This document shows positions 34,872 to 43,831 of a stretch of DNA of 64,000 nucleotides, one piece after another. The position numbers and the translations under genes were made by a program. The notes under the pieces are model-generated. The model saw nothing but the letters and a program-made list of their open reading frames with translations, had not been told where the DNA came from and did no database searches. The stretch lies in NCBI GenBank assembly GCA_013416395.1, contig JACCEP010000008.1:1-64000 (forward strand), in the 5' to 3' direction. Each line of letters begins with the position of its first letter. Positions within the stretch are counted from its first letter, which is position 1. This DNA is from Alcaligenaceae bacterium. GTDB taxonomy: Bacteria; Pseudomonadota; Gammaproteobacteria; Burkholderiales; Burkholderiaceae_B.

Positions 34872-36458
34872 ATGACTATGAAGCTATTACGCAGAACCGT
34901 ATTTGCCTCAGCGCTGGCAGCGAGCCTGGCCTTTACAGGTTTGGCACAGGCGCGCGATCTGGTGATCGGGTTGCGGTCTGAGCCCAGCTCGATGGACCCG
35001 CAATTCCATTCGCTCACGCCCAACACGCAGCTTTCCGAAACCATATTCGACCCATTGATCCGTACGGACAGCAATGCGCTCCCCGTGCCCGGTCTGGCAG
35101 AGTCATGGACGGTTGATGGAGATGTCTGGACTTTCAAGCTGCGCAAAGACATAAAATTTTCGGACGGCACGCCCTTTACGGCGGACGATGTTCTCTTTAC
35201 TTACGATCGCGTTCCCAAAGTGCCCAACAGTCCGTCTTCGTACGCGCTGTACCTTAGCACCATTGATACGGTCGAAGCCGTAGACCCGCACACGGTACGC
35301 ATCAAGACCAAGGGGCCGTCGCCTGTGCTGCTGGCCAATCTGTCTCTTGTGCCTATTATGTCCAAGGCAGCCGCCTCGGGTGACGCACCCGAAGGTAAGA
35401 CTACGGTCGAGTTGAACCGTGGCGATGGGCTGGTGGGAACGGGCCCGTACAAGTTTGTCTCCTGGAAGCGTGGCGCCGAAATCGTGCTGGAGCGCAATGA
35501 ACATTTCTGGGGCGACAAGCCCGATTGGGACAAAGTAACGTATCGGCCTATTTCTAACTCGGCGGCACGGGTTGCGGCACTGCTGGCCGGTGATGTCGAC
35601 ATCATCGAAGACCCACCCACCGATGATCTCACCCGTCTCAAAAACGATAAAAAGCTGCACATACAGGAAACGCCTTCTGTGCGTGTGATTTATCTTGCCC
35701 TGAACCAGGGCAGCGAGCCGCCTCCGGGCATGGAGGGCACGGGCAATAAAAACCCCCTGGCCGACAAACGGGTGCGTGAAGCCCTGTCGCTGGCTATAGA
35801 CCGCAAGGCGATCGTGGAGCGCATTATGGACGGCGTGGGGTTGCCGGCTGCAAACCTGCTGCCTTATCCCGCTTTTGGTACGTCTGAAAAGTACTCGAAA
35901 GTGGCCGCCGCCGATGCAGAGAAAGCGAAAAAACTACTTGCTGAAGCGGGCTACGCAGATGGCTTTACGCTTTCGTTGGGCTCACCCGATGGTCGTTATA
36001 CCAACGACAAGCGCATAGCCCAGGTCGTGGCCGCCATGTGGGCCCGTATAGGCGTCAAAACCAATGTAGAGACCATGGCGCCGCCGGTATTCTTCAAGCA
36101 GCGCAACGCCTATGCATTCAGTACCTATCTTGCGGGCTGGTCAGCATCGTCAGGCGAAATGCTTAACCCTCTGACGTCGCTGGTCGTCACCAAAAATCCC
36201 AAGGCAGGGGTGGGCACCACCAACTGGAGCAAGTATTCGAACCCCGAAATGGACACGCTCGTCATGCAAGCCTCCAAGACACTGGATGACGACAAGCGCG
36301 CCAAGATGCTGCAAGATGCCAGCGCCATGGTCATGGAAGACTACGGCATTCTTCCCATACAGTTCGAGCTGTCTGTCTGGGCCATGAAAAAAGACATGCG
36401 TTATGCGGGCCGTGTCGATCAGATGACACTGGCGCAAGACATGAAGCTGGTTAAATAA
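34872..36458 (+). CDS. ABC transporter substrate-binding protein, family 5 (DppA/OppA type)
   Basis: 528 aa with a signal peptide (MTMKLLRRTVFASALAASLA, cleavage near AQA|RDL). The family 5 solute-binding pattern is clear: TQLSETIFDPLIRTDSNALP near 57-76, PGLAESWTVDGDVWTFKLRK near 77-96, and FSDGTPFTADDVLFTYDR (about 97-114). It binds peptides or related solutes in the periplasm for the permease genes that follow. Ribosome site AGGAAGG lies 7 nt before ATG 34872. Ligand is not predictable; the catabolic genes downstream suggest an N-acyl or peptide-like compound. Confidence 0.92.
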   Translation: MTMKLLRRTVFASALAASLAFTGLAQARDLVIGLRSEPSSMDPQFHSLTPNTQLSETIFDPLIRTDSNALPVPGLAESWTVDGDVWTFKLRKDIKFSDGTPFTADDVLFTYDRVPKVPNSPSSYALYLSTIDTVEAVDPHTVRIKTKGPSPVLLANLSLVPIMSKAAASGDAPEGKTTVELNRGDGLVGTGPYKFVSWKRGAEIVLERNEHFWGDKPDWDKVTYRPISNSAARVAALLAGDVDIIEDPPTDDLTRLKNDKKLHIQETPSVRVIYLALNQGSEPPPGMEGTGNKNPLADKRVREALSLAIDRKAIVERIMDGVGLPAANLLPYPAFGTSEKYSKVAAADAEKAKKLLAEAGYADGFTLSLGSPDGRYTNDKRIAQVVAAMWARIGVKTNVETMAPPVFFKQRNAYAFSTYLAGWSASSGEMLNPLTSLVVTKNPKAGVGTTNWSKYSNPEMDTLVMQASKTLDDDKRAKMLQDASAMVMEDYGILPIQFELSVWAMKKDMRYAGRVDQMTLAQDMKLVK

Positions 36459-36473
36459 CAGGGGGCGGCACAC

Positions 36474-37448
36474 GTGCTGTCGACGATTCTTCGTCGGTTT
36501 CTGCAAACGCTCGTCGTGGTGCTGATCATGTCGGCACTGGTGTTCTCGGGGCTATATCTTATTGGCGATCCAGTGCTCATGCTGGCAAGCCCCGAGGCCA
36601 CCGACGCCGAACGCGAAGCTATCCGTCATACCTTCGGCCTTGATCTGCCGCTCTGGCACCAGTATTTTATTTTCCTGGCCAAGGCCGTCAGGCTTGATTT
36701 CGGTGCGAGCTTTCTGACGGGCGAGTCGGCCATGCGGCTTATTCTTGAGCGCATGCCGGCAACGCTTGAACTGGCCACATTGGCGATGTTCATGTCTATG
36801 CTTATTGGTATTCCGCTTGGCATTTATGCCGGGCTGAAACCGCGGGCTGTGAAGGCGCGCACCATTATGACGGGTTCGGTGCTGGGGTTTTCGCTACCCA
36901 ATTTTTGGGTTGGCCTCATGCTGATCATGCTGTTTGCAATTATGCTGGGCTGGCTGCCAGCGGGCGGAAGAGGCCCGGTCGAGCACTACGGCCCAATCAG
37001 TCTCAGTGTTTTTAACTGGGCAGGCTTCAAGCACTTGATTCTACCCGCAAGCACTATTGCCGTGGCCAAGTGCGCGCTCATCATACGGGTAACCCGCGCC
37101 GCCACGCGTGAGTGTCTTCCGCAAGACTACATAAAGTTTGCCCGCGCCAAAGGCCTGCGTGAACGCCGGGTGCTAGGTGTACATCTTTTGAAAAACATCC
37201 TTATCCCTATCGTCACCATAGGCGGGCTGGAGTATGGCCAGGTGTTCGCCTTTGCGGTGGTGACAGAAACCGTGTTCTCGTGGCCGGGCATGGGCAAGCT
37301 GCTGATTGATTCCATTGTTACGCTGGATCGCCCGGTGGTGGTGGCCTACCTGATGCTGACGGTTGTTTTTCTGGCCTTTCTGAACCTGGCTGTGGATATC
37401 GCCTATACGGCGCTTGATCCTCGGGTGCGTATGGAGGGTTCGGCATGA
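36474..37448 (+). CDS. Dipeptide-type ABC transporter permease 1 (DppB-like)
   Basis: 324-aa inner-membrane permease of the DppB/OppB family with six hydrophobic segments; the first (RRFLQTLVVVLIMSALVFSG) and the EAA-loop region (ARAKGLRERRVLGVHLLKN near 222-240) that contacts the ATPase are visible. GTG at 36474 begins 15 nt after the substrate-binding gene. Its end overlaps the second permease by 4 nt (ATGA), indicating coupling of the two subunits. Confidence 0.92.
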   Translation: MLSTILRRFLQTLVVVLIMSALVFSGLYLIGDPVLMLASPEATDAEREAIRHTFGLDLPLWHQYFIFLAKAVRLDFGASFLTGESAMRLILERMPATLELATLAMFMSMLIGIPLGIYAGLKPRAVKARTIMTGSVLGFSLPNFWVGLMLIMLFAIMLGWLPAGGRGPVEHYGPISLSVFNWAGFKHLILPASTIAVAKCALIIRVTRAATRECLPQDYIKFARAKGLRERRVLGVHLLKNILIPIVTIGGLEYGQVFAFAVVTETVFSWPGMGKLLIDSIVTLDRPVVVAYLMLTVVFLAFLNLAVDIAYTALDPRVRMEGSA

Positions 37449-38389
37449 GTAGCAGCCAAGACGTGCCCGGCATACTCGATAGCGCAGCAGCCCAGCCAGC
37501 TGTCGCACCGGTGCATGAGAGTTTGTTACGTATATTTGTGGCGCAGTTCATGTCCAGCAAGCTGGCCGTATTCGGGTTGTTTGTACTGCTGGTCTGTATT
37601 GTGCTTGCGATCTTTGCACCGTGGATCGCGCCGCAAAACCCGTTCGATCTGGCAACGCTCGACATCATGGACTCCAAGATGCCGCCGGGCAGCAAGAATA
37701 TGGATGGCACGCTCACTTACTGGTTGGGCACTGACGGGCAGGCGCGTGACGTGTTTTCGGCCATTTTGTACGGTTTGCGCATCAGCCTTATTGTGGGTTT
37801 TGTATCGGTAACCTGTGCTTTTCTTATTGGCGCGGCGGTGGGGTTGATTTCTGCCTATTTTGGAGGGCGCATCGATGCCCTGCTAATGCGTCTGGTCGAT
37901 ATCCAGCTGTCGTTTCCGTCGATTCTGGTTGCTCTGGTGCTGCTGGCCGTACTGGGCAAGGGTGTAGATAAAGTTATCTACGCATTGATCGCCGTGCAGT
38001 GGGCCTATTTTGCCCGCGCTGCGCGAGGGGCTGCCATTGTCGAGCGTAACCGCGAATACGTCGAGGCTGCACGCTGCATGTCGCTGTCATGGCATCGCAT
38101 TTTGTGGCGGCACGTGTTTCCCAACTGTATTCCGCCGCTTATGGTCATTGCCACCATAGATCTGGCGCATGCCATTGCCCTCGAAGCCACGCTGTCGTTT
38201 CTTGGTGTTGGTGTTCCGGTTACTGAACCCTCACTGGGCATGCTGATCGCCAACGGTTTTGAATTTATGCTGTCCGGCAATTACTGGATTTCGTTTTTTC
38301 CCGGCATAGCGCTGGCACTCGTCGTTATTGCCATTAATCTGGCTGGTGACCATTTGCGCGACATCCTGAACCCGCGCAATGAGGTGTAG
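37445..38389 (+). CDS. Dipeptide-type ABC transporter permease 2 (DppC-like)
   Basis: 314-aa inner-membrane permease, DppC/OppC family, with an N-terminal cytoplasmic stretch, a first helix near 40-60 (LAVFGLFVLLVCIVLAIFAP), the signature WLGTDGQARDVFSAILYGLR (about 96-115) and the EAA loop EAARCMSLSWHRILWRHVFP (about 207-226). It forms the channel with the preceding permease. The ATPase genes begin 3 nt after its stop. Confidence 0.92.
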   Translation: MSSSQDVPGILDSAAAQPAVAPVHESLLRIFVAQFMSSKLAVFGLFVLLVCIVLAIFAPWIAPQNPFDLATLDIMDSKMPPGSKNMDGTLTYWLGTDGQARDVFSAILYGLRISLIVGFVSVTCAFLIGAAVGLISAYFGGRIDALLMRLVDIQLSFPSILVALVLLAVLGKGVDKVIYALIAVQWAYFARAARGAAIVERNREYVEAARCMSLSWHRILWRHVFPNCIPPLMVIATIDLAHAIALEATLSFLGVGVPVTEPSLGMLIANGFEFMLSGNYWISFFPGIALALVVIAINLAGDHLRDILNPRNEV

Positions 38390-38392
38390 ACG

Positions 38393-39433
38393 ATGACCAC
38401 GCACCTGCAAGCCAGCCTGGCCCCTCAGGATGAGGTTGAACAAGACCGTAAAACCCCGCCGGAGCAGGCGTTATTGCTGGATGTGCGCGGGTTAAAGACG
38501 TGGTTTCATACCCGCGAGGGGGTTATCAAGGCAGTCGACGGTATTGCGCTGCAGTTAAAGCATGGAGAAATCCTGGGCTTGGTGGGCGAGTCTGGCTCCG
38601 GTAAAAGCATTACAGGCTTTTCGCTAATGGGCCTGGTAGACCAGCCTGGCCGGGTGCAGGCCGATCGCATGAACTTTAACGGGCATGACCTGCAAACACT
38701 TTCGGCTGACGCATACCGCCGCCTGCGGGGTGCCGAACTGGCGATGATCTTTCAAGATCCCATGATGACGCTGAACCCGACGCTGCGGGTAGATACACAG
38801 ATGATCGAAGCGGTGCAGGCGCATAGCCAGGTATCCCGCAAGGCGGCTCGGGCCAGGTCTATAGAGGTTTTGACCATGGTGGGCATCCCCTCACCAGCGG
38901 AACGCATGCTGGTGTATCCACACCATCTTTCGGGTGGAATGCGCCAACGCATTGCCATCGCCATCGCCCTGCTCAATTCGCCAAAACTGATTATTGCCGA
39001 CGAACCCACCACTGCTCTGGACGTCACCATACAGGGGCAGATTCTGTATGAAGTACAGAAACTGTGCCGGGAAATGGGTACGGCGTTGATCTGGATTACC
39101 CACGACCTGGCCATTGTTTCGGGGCTGGCGGACAGGCTGGCCGTGATGTACGCTGGTCGTCTTGTTGAAACAGGCCCGACGGCGCAGGTTATTGGTGCTG
39201 CCCAGCACCCTTACACTCAGGGCCTCATTGATTCCATCCCCTCCATCGCGACGCGTGGGCAGCCCCTGTTTCAGATACCCGGCTCCACCCCGTCGCTGCT
39301 TAACCTGCCCGCGGGTTGCCCTTTTCAGGCGCGCTGTTATCGCGCCACGGCGCAATGCCAGAAAGAACCGACGCTTGAGAAAGTGGGGCCTGATCATTGG
39401 GTTAGTTGCTGGCATAAGGGAGTGCGGGCATGA
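38393..39433 (+). CDS. Dipeptide-type ABC transporter ATPase 1 (DppD-like)
   Basis: 346-aa ATP-binding subunit. Walker A GESGSGKS (about 64-71), signature LSGGMRQR (about 181-188), Walker B LIIADEPTTALD (about 200-211), and the C-terminal oligopeptide-transporter extension with the Cys-rich PAGCPFQARCYRATAQC that may hold an iron-sulfur cluster in this family. It energises import with the DppF-like partner, whose start overlaps its stop by 4 nt. Confidence 0.93.
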   Translation: MTTHLQASLAPQDEVEQDRKTPPEQALLLDVRGLKTWFHTREGVIKAVDGIALQLKHGEILGLVGESGSGKSITGFSLMGLVDQPGRVQADRMNFNGHDLQTLSADAYRRLRGAELAMIFQDPMMTLNPTLRVDTQMIEAVQAHSQVSRKAARARSIEVLTMVGIPSPAERMLVYPHHLSGGMRQRIAIAIALLNSPKLIIADEPTTALDVTIQGQILYEVQKLCREMGTALIWITHDLAIVSGLADRLAVMYAGRLVETGPTAQVIGAAQHPYTQGLIDSIPSIATRGQPLFQIPGSTPSLLNLPAGCPFQARCYRATAQCQKEPTLEKVGPDHWVSCWHKGVRA

Positions 39434-40446
39434 GTACGCAAGACGTGATTCTGAGCCTGCGCGACGTGCAACGCCGTTATTCTCAACCCGTTGATCTGCT
39501 GGGGCGTATCGGCGCCATGATAAGGCGCGAGGGCGAACCGCCCTCTGTGCAGGCCGTTGCAGGCGTGGATCTTGACGTGATTGAGGGTGAGGTGATCGGC
39601 ATTGTGGGCGAGTCGGGCTGTGGCAAGTCAACGCTGGGCCGCATGCTGACAGGCATTTTGCCACCCAGCGCCGGGGAGATTTTCTACCGGGGGCAGTCTG
39701 TCACAAGCATGGCGGGGGCCACACGACGTCGGTATGAGCTGGGCGTGCAGATGATTTTTCAAGACCCTTACTCATCGCTCAACCCCCGCATGCGTGTCAT
39801 CGACATTATTGGCGAGGCGCCGATTGTGCATGGCATGGTCAAGCGGGCCAACAAAGAAAGCTTTGTGTCCGGGCTTATGCAAAAAGTGGGGCTTGATCCC
39901 GCCTACCGCTACCGCTATCCGCATCAGTTTTCGGGTGGTCAGCGTCAGCGTATAGGGGTGGCTCGGGCGCTGGCCTTAAACCCCTCGGTCATTGTCTGTG
40001 ATGAAGCGGTGGCAGCGCTGGACGTTTCCATACAGGCTCAGGTGCTCAATTTGTTCATGGCTTTGCGTCATGAGTTTTCGCTTACGTATTTGTTCATCAG
40101 CCACAATCTGGGTGTTGTCAGCCATATATCTGACCGGGTCGCTATCATGTATTTGGGCCGGATCGTTGAACTGGCCGACACCGACACCATTTTTACGCGG
40201 GCTAACCACCCCTATACCCAAGCCCTGATTAAAGAGTTGCCGGTGCTGCGCACAGACATGCGCCAGTTTGACCCTATAAAGGGTGAACTGCCGTCGCCGC
40301 TGAACCCACCCTCGGGGTGTCCGTTTCACCCGCGTTGCCCTAAAGCCATAGCACGCTGCCGCACTGAGCGGCCCTTGCTCAAAGCGCTGGAAGATATTAA
40401 TGAAGGGGCGCCGCATCTTAGTGCCTGCCATTTAAACGACGTGTAA
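39430..40446 (+). CDS. Dipeptide-type ABC transporter ATPase 2 (DppF-like)
   Basis: 338-aa ATP-binding subunit. Walker A GESGCGKS (about 59-66), signature FSGGQRQR (about 167-174), Walker B with [15 protein letters not shown] (about 191-205), and a C-terminal [17 protein letters not shown] cysteine cluster. Completes a five-gene importer. The amidohydrolase gene follows after 91 nt and probably shares the transcript. Confidence 0.93.
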   Translation: MSTQDVILSLRDVQRRYSQPVDLLGRIGAMIRREGEPPSVQAVAGVDLDVIEGEVIGIVGESGCGKSTLGRMLTGILPPSAGEIFYRGQSVTSMAGATRRRYELGVQMIFQDPYSSLNPRMRVIDIIGEAPIVHGMVKRANKESFVSGLMQKVGLDPAYRYRYPHQFSGGQRQRIGVARALALNPSVIVCDEAVAALDVSIQAQVLNLFMALRHEFSLTYLFISHNLGVVSHISDRVAIMYLGRIVELADTDTIFTRANHPYTQALIKELPVLRTDMRQFDPIKGELPSPLNPPSGCPFHPRCPKAIARCRTERPLLKALEDINEGAPHLSACHLNDV

Positions 40447-40537
40447 TCTGGAAGGCGCCCGCGCGGGTCTGGCCTTGGACGCAGTGCCCGCACTGTCCCG
40501 CGCAACACGCCTGCAATCCCTTTGACGGAGACGCATC

Positions 40538-41401
40538 ATGAAGTTTGCAGATCAGGATTTTGAACCCTTTACGCTGGCATACCCAACCGCGCCCGCTATT
40601 CCACTGGTATGTGATTCGCCGCACAGTGGCACGACTTACCCCGCAGATTTTCAGTTCGCTGTGCCAATTTCCGAGTTGCGTATGGGTGAAGACCTGTTCG
40701 TGGAAGAACTGTGGCATGCCGTACCGTCAGTCGGTGGCACCCTACTGGCTGCAACGTTTCCGCGTACCTATATCGATCCCAATCGTGAAGTGGATGACCT
40801 TGATCCCAATATATTGGCCGAGCCCTGGCCGGAGCCGCTGCACCCCGGGCCCAAATCGGCATTAGGCCATGGCTTGATCTGGCATATGGCGCGCGATCGT
40901 CAGCCTGTGTATGACCGCAAGCTTTGGGTGCTAGAAGTCGAAAACCGCATTGGCGCTTACTACCAGCCCTATCATGAGGCCTTGCGCAAGGCTATTGAGG
41001 CGGCCTATGAACACTTTGGCACGGTGTGGCATCTGAACCTGCACTCCATGCCTTCCAACTCCTATGAAGTGCTGGAACTCGACACCGATCGGACGCTGGC
41101 TGACTTTGTTCTGGGCGATCATGATGGCAAGACGTGTGATCCTACCCTGGTTGGCATTGTTGAAGACTTTTTGCGGGGGCGCGGCTATACCGTGGCACGC
41201 AACGACCCGTTTAAAGGGGTGGCACTGATCGGCCGTACCGGACGCCCGAGCGAGGGGCGGCACAGTCTGCAGATTGAGGTAAATCGCGCACTTTATATGG
41301 ATGAGCAACAGTTTGAGAAAACCGGCAATTTTGTAAACTTGCAGCGTGATCTGTCGGCATTGAGCGAAGAAGTGGCTGGGTTTATACGTTCGTTGTTGTA
41401 G
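40538..41401 (+). CDS. N-formylglutamate amidohydrolase family protein
   Basis: 287-aa FGase (PF05013-type) hydrolase. Conserved pieces are VCDSPHSGTTYPADF (24-38), RTYIDPNREVDDLDPNI, WHLNLHSMPSN (His-rich metal/active region near 166-176) and LIGRTGRPSEGRHSLQIEVN near 229-248. The family hydrolyses N-formyl-L-glutamate in histidine breakdown and related N-acyl amino acids. No hut genes are nearby; the position after a peptide-type importer suggests hydrolysis of an imported N-acyl compound. The 249-nt gap to the next gene (convergent) has no supported CDS; it carries a 7-bp inverted repeat GGGCAGC/GCTGCCC spanning about 41610-41665. Confidence 0.82.
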   Translation: MKFADQDFEPFTLAYPTAPAIPLVCDSPHSGTTYPADFQFAVPISELRMGEDLFVEELWHAVPSVGGTLLAATFPRTYIDPNREVDDLDPNILAEPWPEPLHPGPKSALGHGLIWHMARDRQPVYDRKLWVLEVENRIGAYYQPYHEALRKAIEAAYEHFGTVWHLNLHSMPSNSYEVLELDTDRTLADFVLGDHDGKTCDPTLVGIVEDFLRGRGYTVARNDPFKGVALIGRTGRPSEGRHSLQIEVNRALYMDEQQFEKTGNFVNLQRDLSALSEEVAGFIRSLL

Positions 41402-41650
41402 TGGCCGCAGAGGGCACGGCGCACCTTAACCGGTCGTTGACGGTTGAGGTGTCAGGGCATAAACGTCATGACATGGGGCGGACCACTGCTATCACAAGAC
41501 GCGTCGTGGCTTTGGCGCATAATACAGCGCCCTGGCCACGCGGCTGCTTTATGCACTTATCGTGCGCAATGGCCCGTGCGAGTGCGTATCGCGCTCGGTC
41601 ACACCGGGCAGCTCATAACTATGCAGCAAAACCCGCCGTTACGTTATACG

Positions 41651-42667
41651 TTATACGGGCTGCCCATCTACCATGTTGAGCAGCGGCGCCTGGCCGGGTT
41701 TTTCGTACACCCGCCAGCGGATATGGTCTTCATCGACATGAATATCCGCCGTTGCCATGGTGTTTTCATTATCACTGTCGTTGGCGGCGTTGCGATAAAT
41801 GGGGAAGGGCTTATCTGATTGATCGGCAAGTATGGCCAGTGGGTCGATGTCCTCGGCATTCAGCAGTGACTCGCCGAGCTCCTGGCGATGGCGTGATGAT
41901 TCGGTAATGACTTGTGGCAAACCCTGTAGTGCCGGGTGTATTGCATGGTTGGCGTGCAGTGCAGGTTGCTGTACGTGCAATACAGAAACGGCCTGGGTAT
42001 TGAACTCAATGCTAAGCAGGTCGGCTCGCCCGCGCTGGGCCATACTCAGGTGAAAGCCCCCCGCTCTGGGCGTGTTTTCGAGCAGTGCAATGGCGTCTTC
42101 GAGCGTGCGCTGTTCGAGCAGGGCGCGGGTAAGAACCATGCGCGGCATGCCAACACTAACCTGCCGGGCGCGCAAGTTGTTGACCGTCATGGCCAGACCA
42201 TGTTGTGTTACGGCAAACGTGTGGCCGGGTATGGAGGCCGGGTAAACAAACGAAGCAAACGCAGGGCCCTCGTCAGGCCTGAACATGCCAATGCCGCAAA
42301 ATCCGGTAAAGCCGGGGTCGCCATCTTCATTATGGGTGATGCGTGGCCCGTTGGCAGAAGGCAGCAAAACGGTGGTGCAGCCATCGGGTGGCATGGCCCA
42401 GACGTCGCCGCGGCAATTCCAGAGAAACACATCGTCGAAAGCAAGCTGCAGACCATCGGCCAGACCCCGCAGCTCGTCAAGCGTGCGCGGAAAATGCCGG
42501 GCCGTTAACTGCTGCATTTGTCTGGCTGCGTCGGTATCGCGCCAGGCCATGACACTTGCCCACGATTCTGAATTGATGAGGTATGTATTGGCGGCTTCGG
42601 CGCCAAATTTGCCAAGTGCCTGACCAATCTGAAAGGGGGTACCCGAGAGTTCGATACTAGTAAGCAT
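41651..42667 (-). CDS. C45-type peptidase / acyl-CoA:6-APA acyltransferase-like protein
   Basis: 338-aa N-terminal-nucleophile-type protein of the penicillin acyltransferase-like family. The probable nucleophile is C97 in MPPDGCTTVLL, followed by RITHNEDGDPGF (about 109-120) and MTVNNLRARQVSVGMPRMVL. Family enzymes cut themselves before the Cys and hydrolyse amide bonds of acyl-peptides. It lies in an operon with the RpiR-type regulator (the stop of the regulator gene overlaps its start region by 11 nt), opposite the importer operon, supporting a role in the same compound's breakdown. Confidence 0.78.
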   Translation of the reverse strand: MLTSIELSGTPFQIGQALGKFGAEAANTYLINSESWASVMAWRDTDAARQMQQLTARHFPRTLDELRGLADGLQLAFDDVFLWNCRGDVWAMPPDGCTTVLLPSANGPRITHNEDGDPGFTGFCGIGMFRPDEGPAFASFVYPASIPGHTFAVTQHGLAMTVNNLRARQVSVGMPRMVLTRALLEQRTLEDAIALLENTPRAGGFHLSMAQRGRADLLSIEFNTQAVSVLHVQQPALHANHAIHPALQGLPQVITESSRHRQELGESLLNAEDIDPLAILADQSDKPFPIYRNAANDSDNENTMATADIHVDEDHIRWRVYEKPGQAPLLNMVDGQPV

Positions 42668-43571
42668 CGTTGACCTTTTCTGCTGTAGTGCGTAAGGGGT
42701 TTAGGTAGGCGCCGTCTTGCTGCAGATGGCCTTCGGCCTGTCTGATGCTATTGACCGCTTGCGGCCCAGCCTGCGCCAGTAATTGTTCGATCAGGATTTC
42801 TATCAGGCTGAGTGCGGCGACGCTTGATGGAAAAAATGAGGGAGTATCGGTGGAAAACTGCAGTACACAGTCGGCCTGCAGCGCCATGGGCGCGACAACG
42901 CTGTCACAGATGGCCAGCACCTGGCTCTGCGCCCGTCGTGCCGCCTCGGCCACCTGCATGGATTCATGCGAGTAAGGCGCAAACGAAATAATGACCGTGA
43001 CATCCTCTTTGCTTATGCCACGTAAGTCCATGTCGAGTGTACCGGCATCGCCACGGATTAGCATGACGGTGGGGCGAAACAAGCGGTACAGATACTGCAT
43101 GGTATAGGCGGGCGCAAACGACGCGCGAAAGCCAGCGACATGTACAGTGCGCGCCCTGGAAAGCATGCGCACCGCCTTGGGCAGATTTTGTGCGTTGACA
43201 TCGGCCAGCATGCGCACATTGTCAGCCTGGATGGCCGCACTTTGGGTAGCGCTGCGCGACCGACCGCGTACTACCGTGCTGGCACGTTCGGCATATTGGC
43301 CTGAGGCGCTGCGCAGCGATGCCAGAAACACGTTTTTCAGGTCGCCCCAGCCCGCATAGCCCAGCGATTGTGCCAGACGCACCAGGGTTGCAGGCTGCAC
43401 ACCGGCCTGCGTTGCAATGGTACGCATTGAAGCCACCGGCACTTCGGCCGGAAAATCGAGCAAATATCTCGCCCCCACCTGAAATTGTGGTGTCATCCCG
43501 GCGAACTCGTGCTGAACGCGCGCCGTAAAGGCGTCTAGCGTTTTGGGGGCCGGGTTTGCAGCGTGCGTCAT
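42657..43571 (-). CDS. MurR/RpiR family transcriptional regulator
   Basis: 304 aa. N-terminal HTH_6 domain (about 1-85; TIATQAGVQPATLVRLAQSLG at 52-72 region is the helix-turn-helix) and a C-terminal SIS phosphosugar-binding-type domain (about 125-265; VHVAGFRASFAPAYTMQYL, VIISFAPYSHESMQVAEAA). It probably senses an intermediate of the pathway encoded around it. It is divergent from the aminotransferase gene across a 260-nt region holding an inverted repeat (43608-43680) that may be its operator. Confidence 0.88.
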   Translation of the reverse strand: MTHAANPAPKTLDAFTARVQHEFAGMTPQFQVGARYLLDFPAEVPVASMRTIATQAGVQPATLVRLAQSLGYAGWGDLKNVFLASLRSASGQYAERASTVVRGRSRSATQSAAIQADNVRMLADVNAQNLPKAVRMLSRARTVHVAGFRASFAPAYTMQYLYRLFRPTVMLIRGDAGTLDMDLRGISKEDVTVIISFAPYSHESMQVAEAARRAQSQVLAICDSVVAPMALQADCVLQFSTDTPSFFPSSVAALSLIEILIEQLLAQAGPQAVNSIRQAEGHLQQDGAYLNPLRTTAEKVNDAY

Positions 43572-43607
43572 ATGTTGTGTGCTTAGGCAGCTAACATCGT
43601 TGTATGG

Positions 43608-43680
43608 GGCATAACCTATGATATTAGCAGCCCTGTACGGGCGTTATCGTAATAAATTTACAACAGCCCTGGGTTATGCC
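43608..43680. promoter_or_regulatory. Inverted repeat GGCATAACC / GGTTATGCC in the divergent promoter region
   Basis: GGCATAACC (43608-43616) recurs as its perfect reverse complement GGTTATGCC (43672-43680), 55 nt apart, in the 260-nt region between the RpiR-type regulator and the aminotransferase gene. Two oppositely oriented 9-mers about six helical turns apart suit a regulator that loops DNA. A second small element, GTATATCATAC, lies near 43721-43731. Confidence 0.55.
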
Positions 43681-43831
43681 TATCGTGCGATGGGCGTGGG
43701 TGTTTGATTTATTTGTTGTCAGGTATATCATACAAGATTCAACTGTTGAATTTGCCGTCAACGCCAGCCAACGCTAAATGGTGCGACGTTGTCTTCTTTA
43801 TGCTTGACAACCGCATTTTGCGGAGGCTTTC

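Noticed and set aside
41401-41818. Overlapping open frames in the gap after the amidohydrolase gene
   Set aside because: Arg/Ala-rich sequence without family resemblance, no ribosome site, and they run into the C45 gene on the opposite strand.
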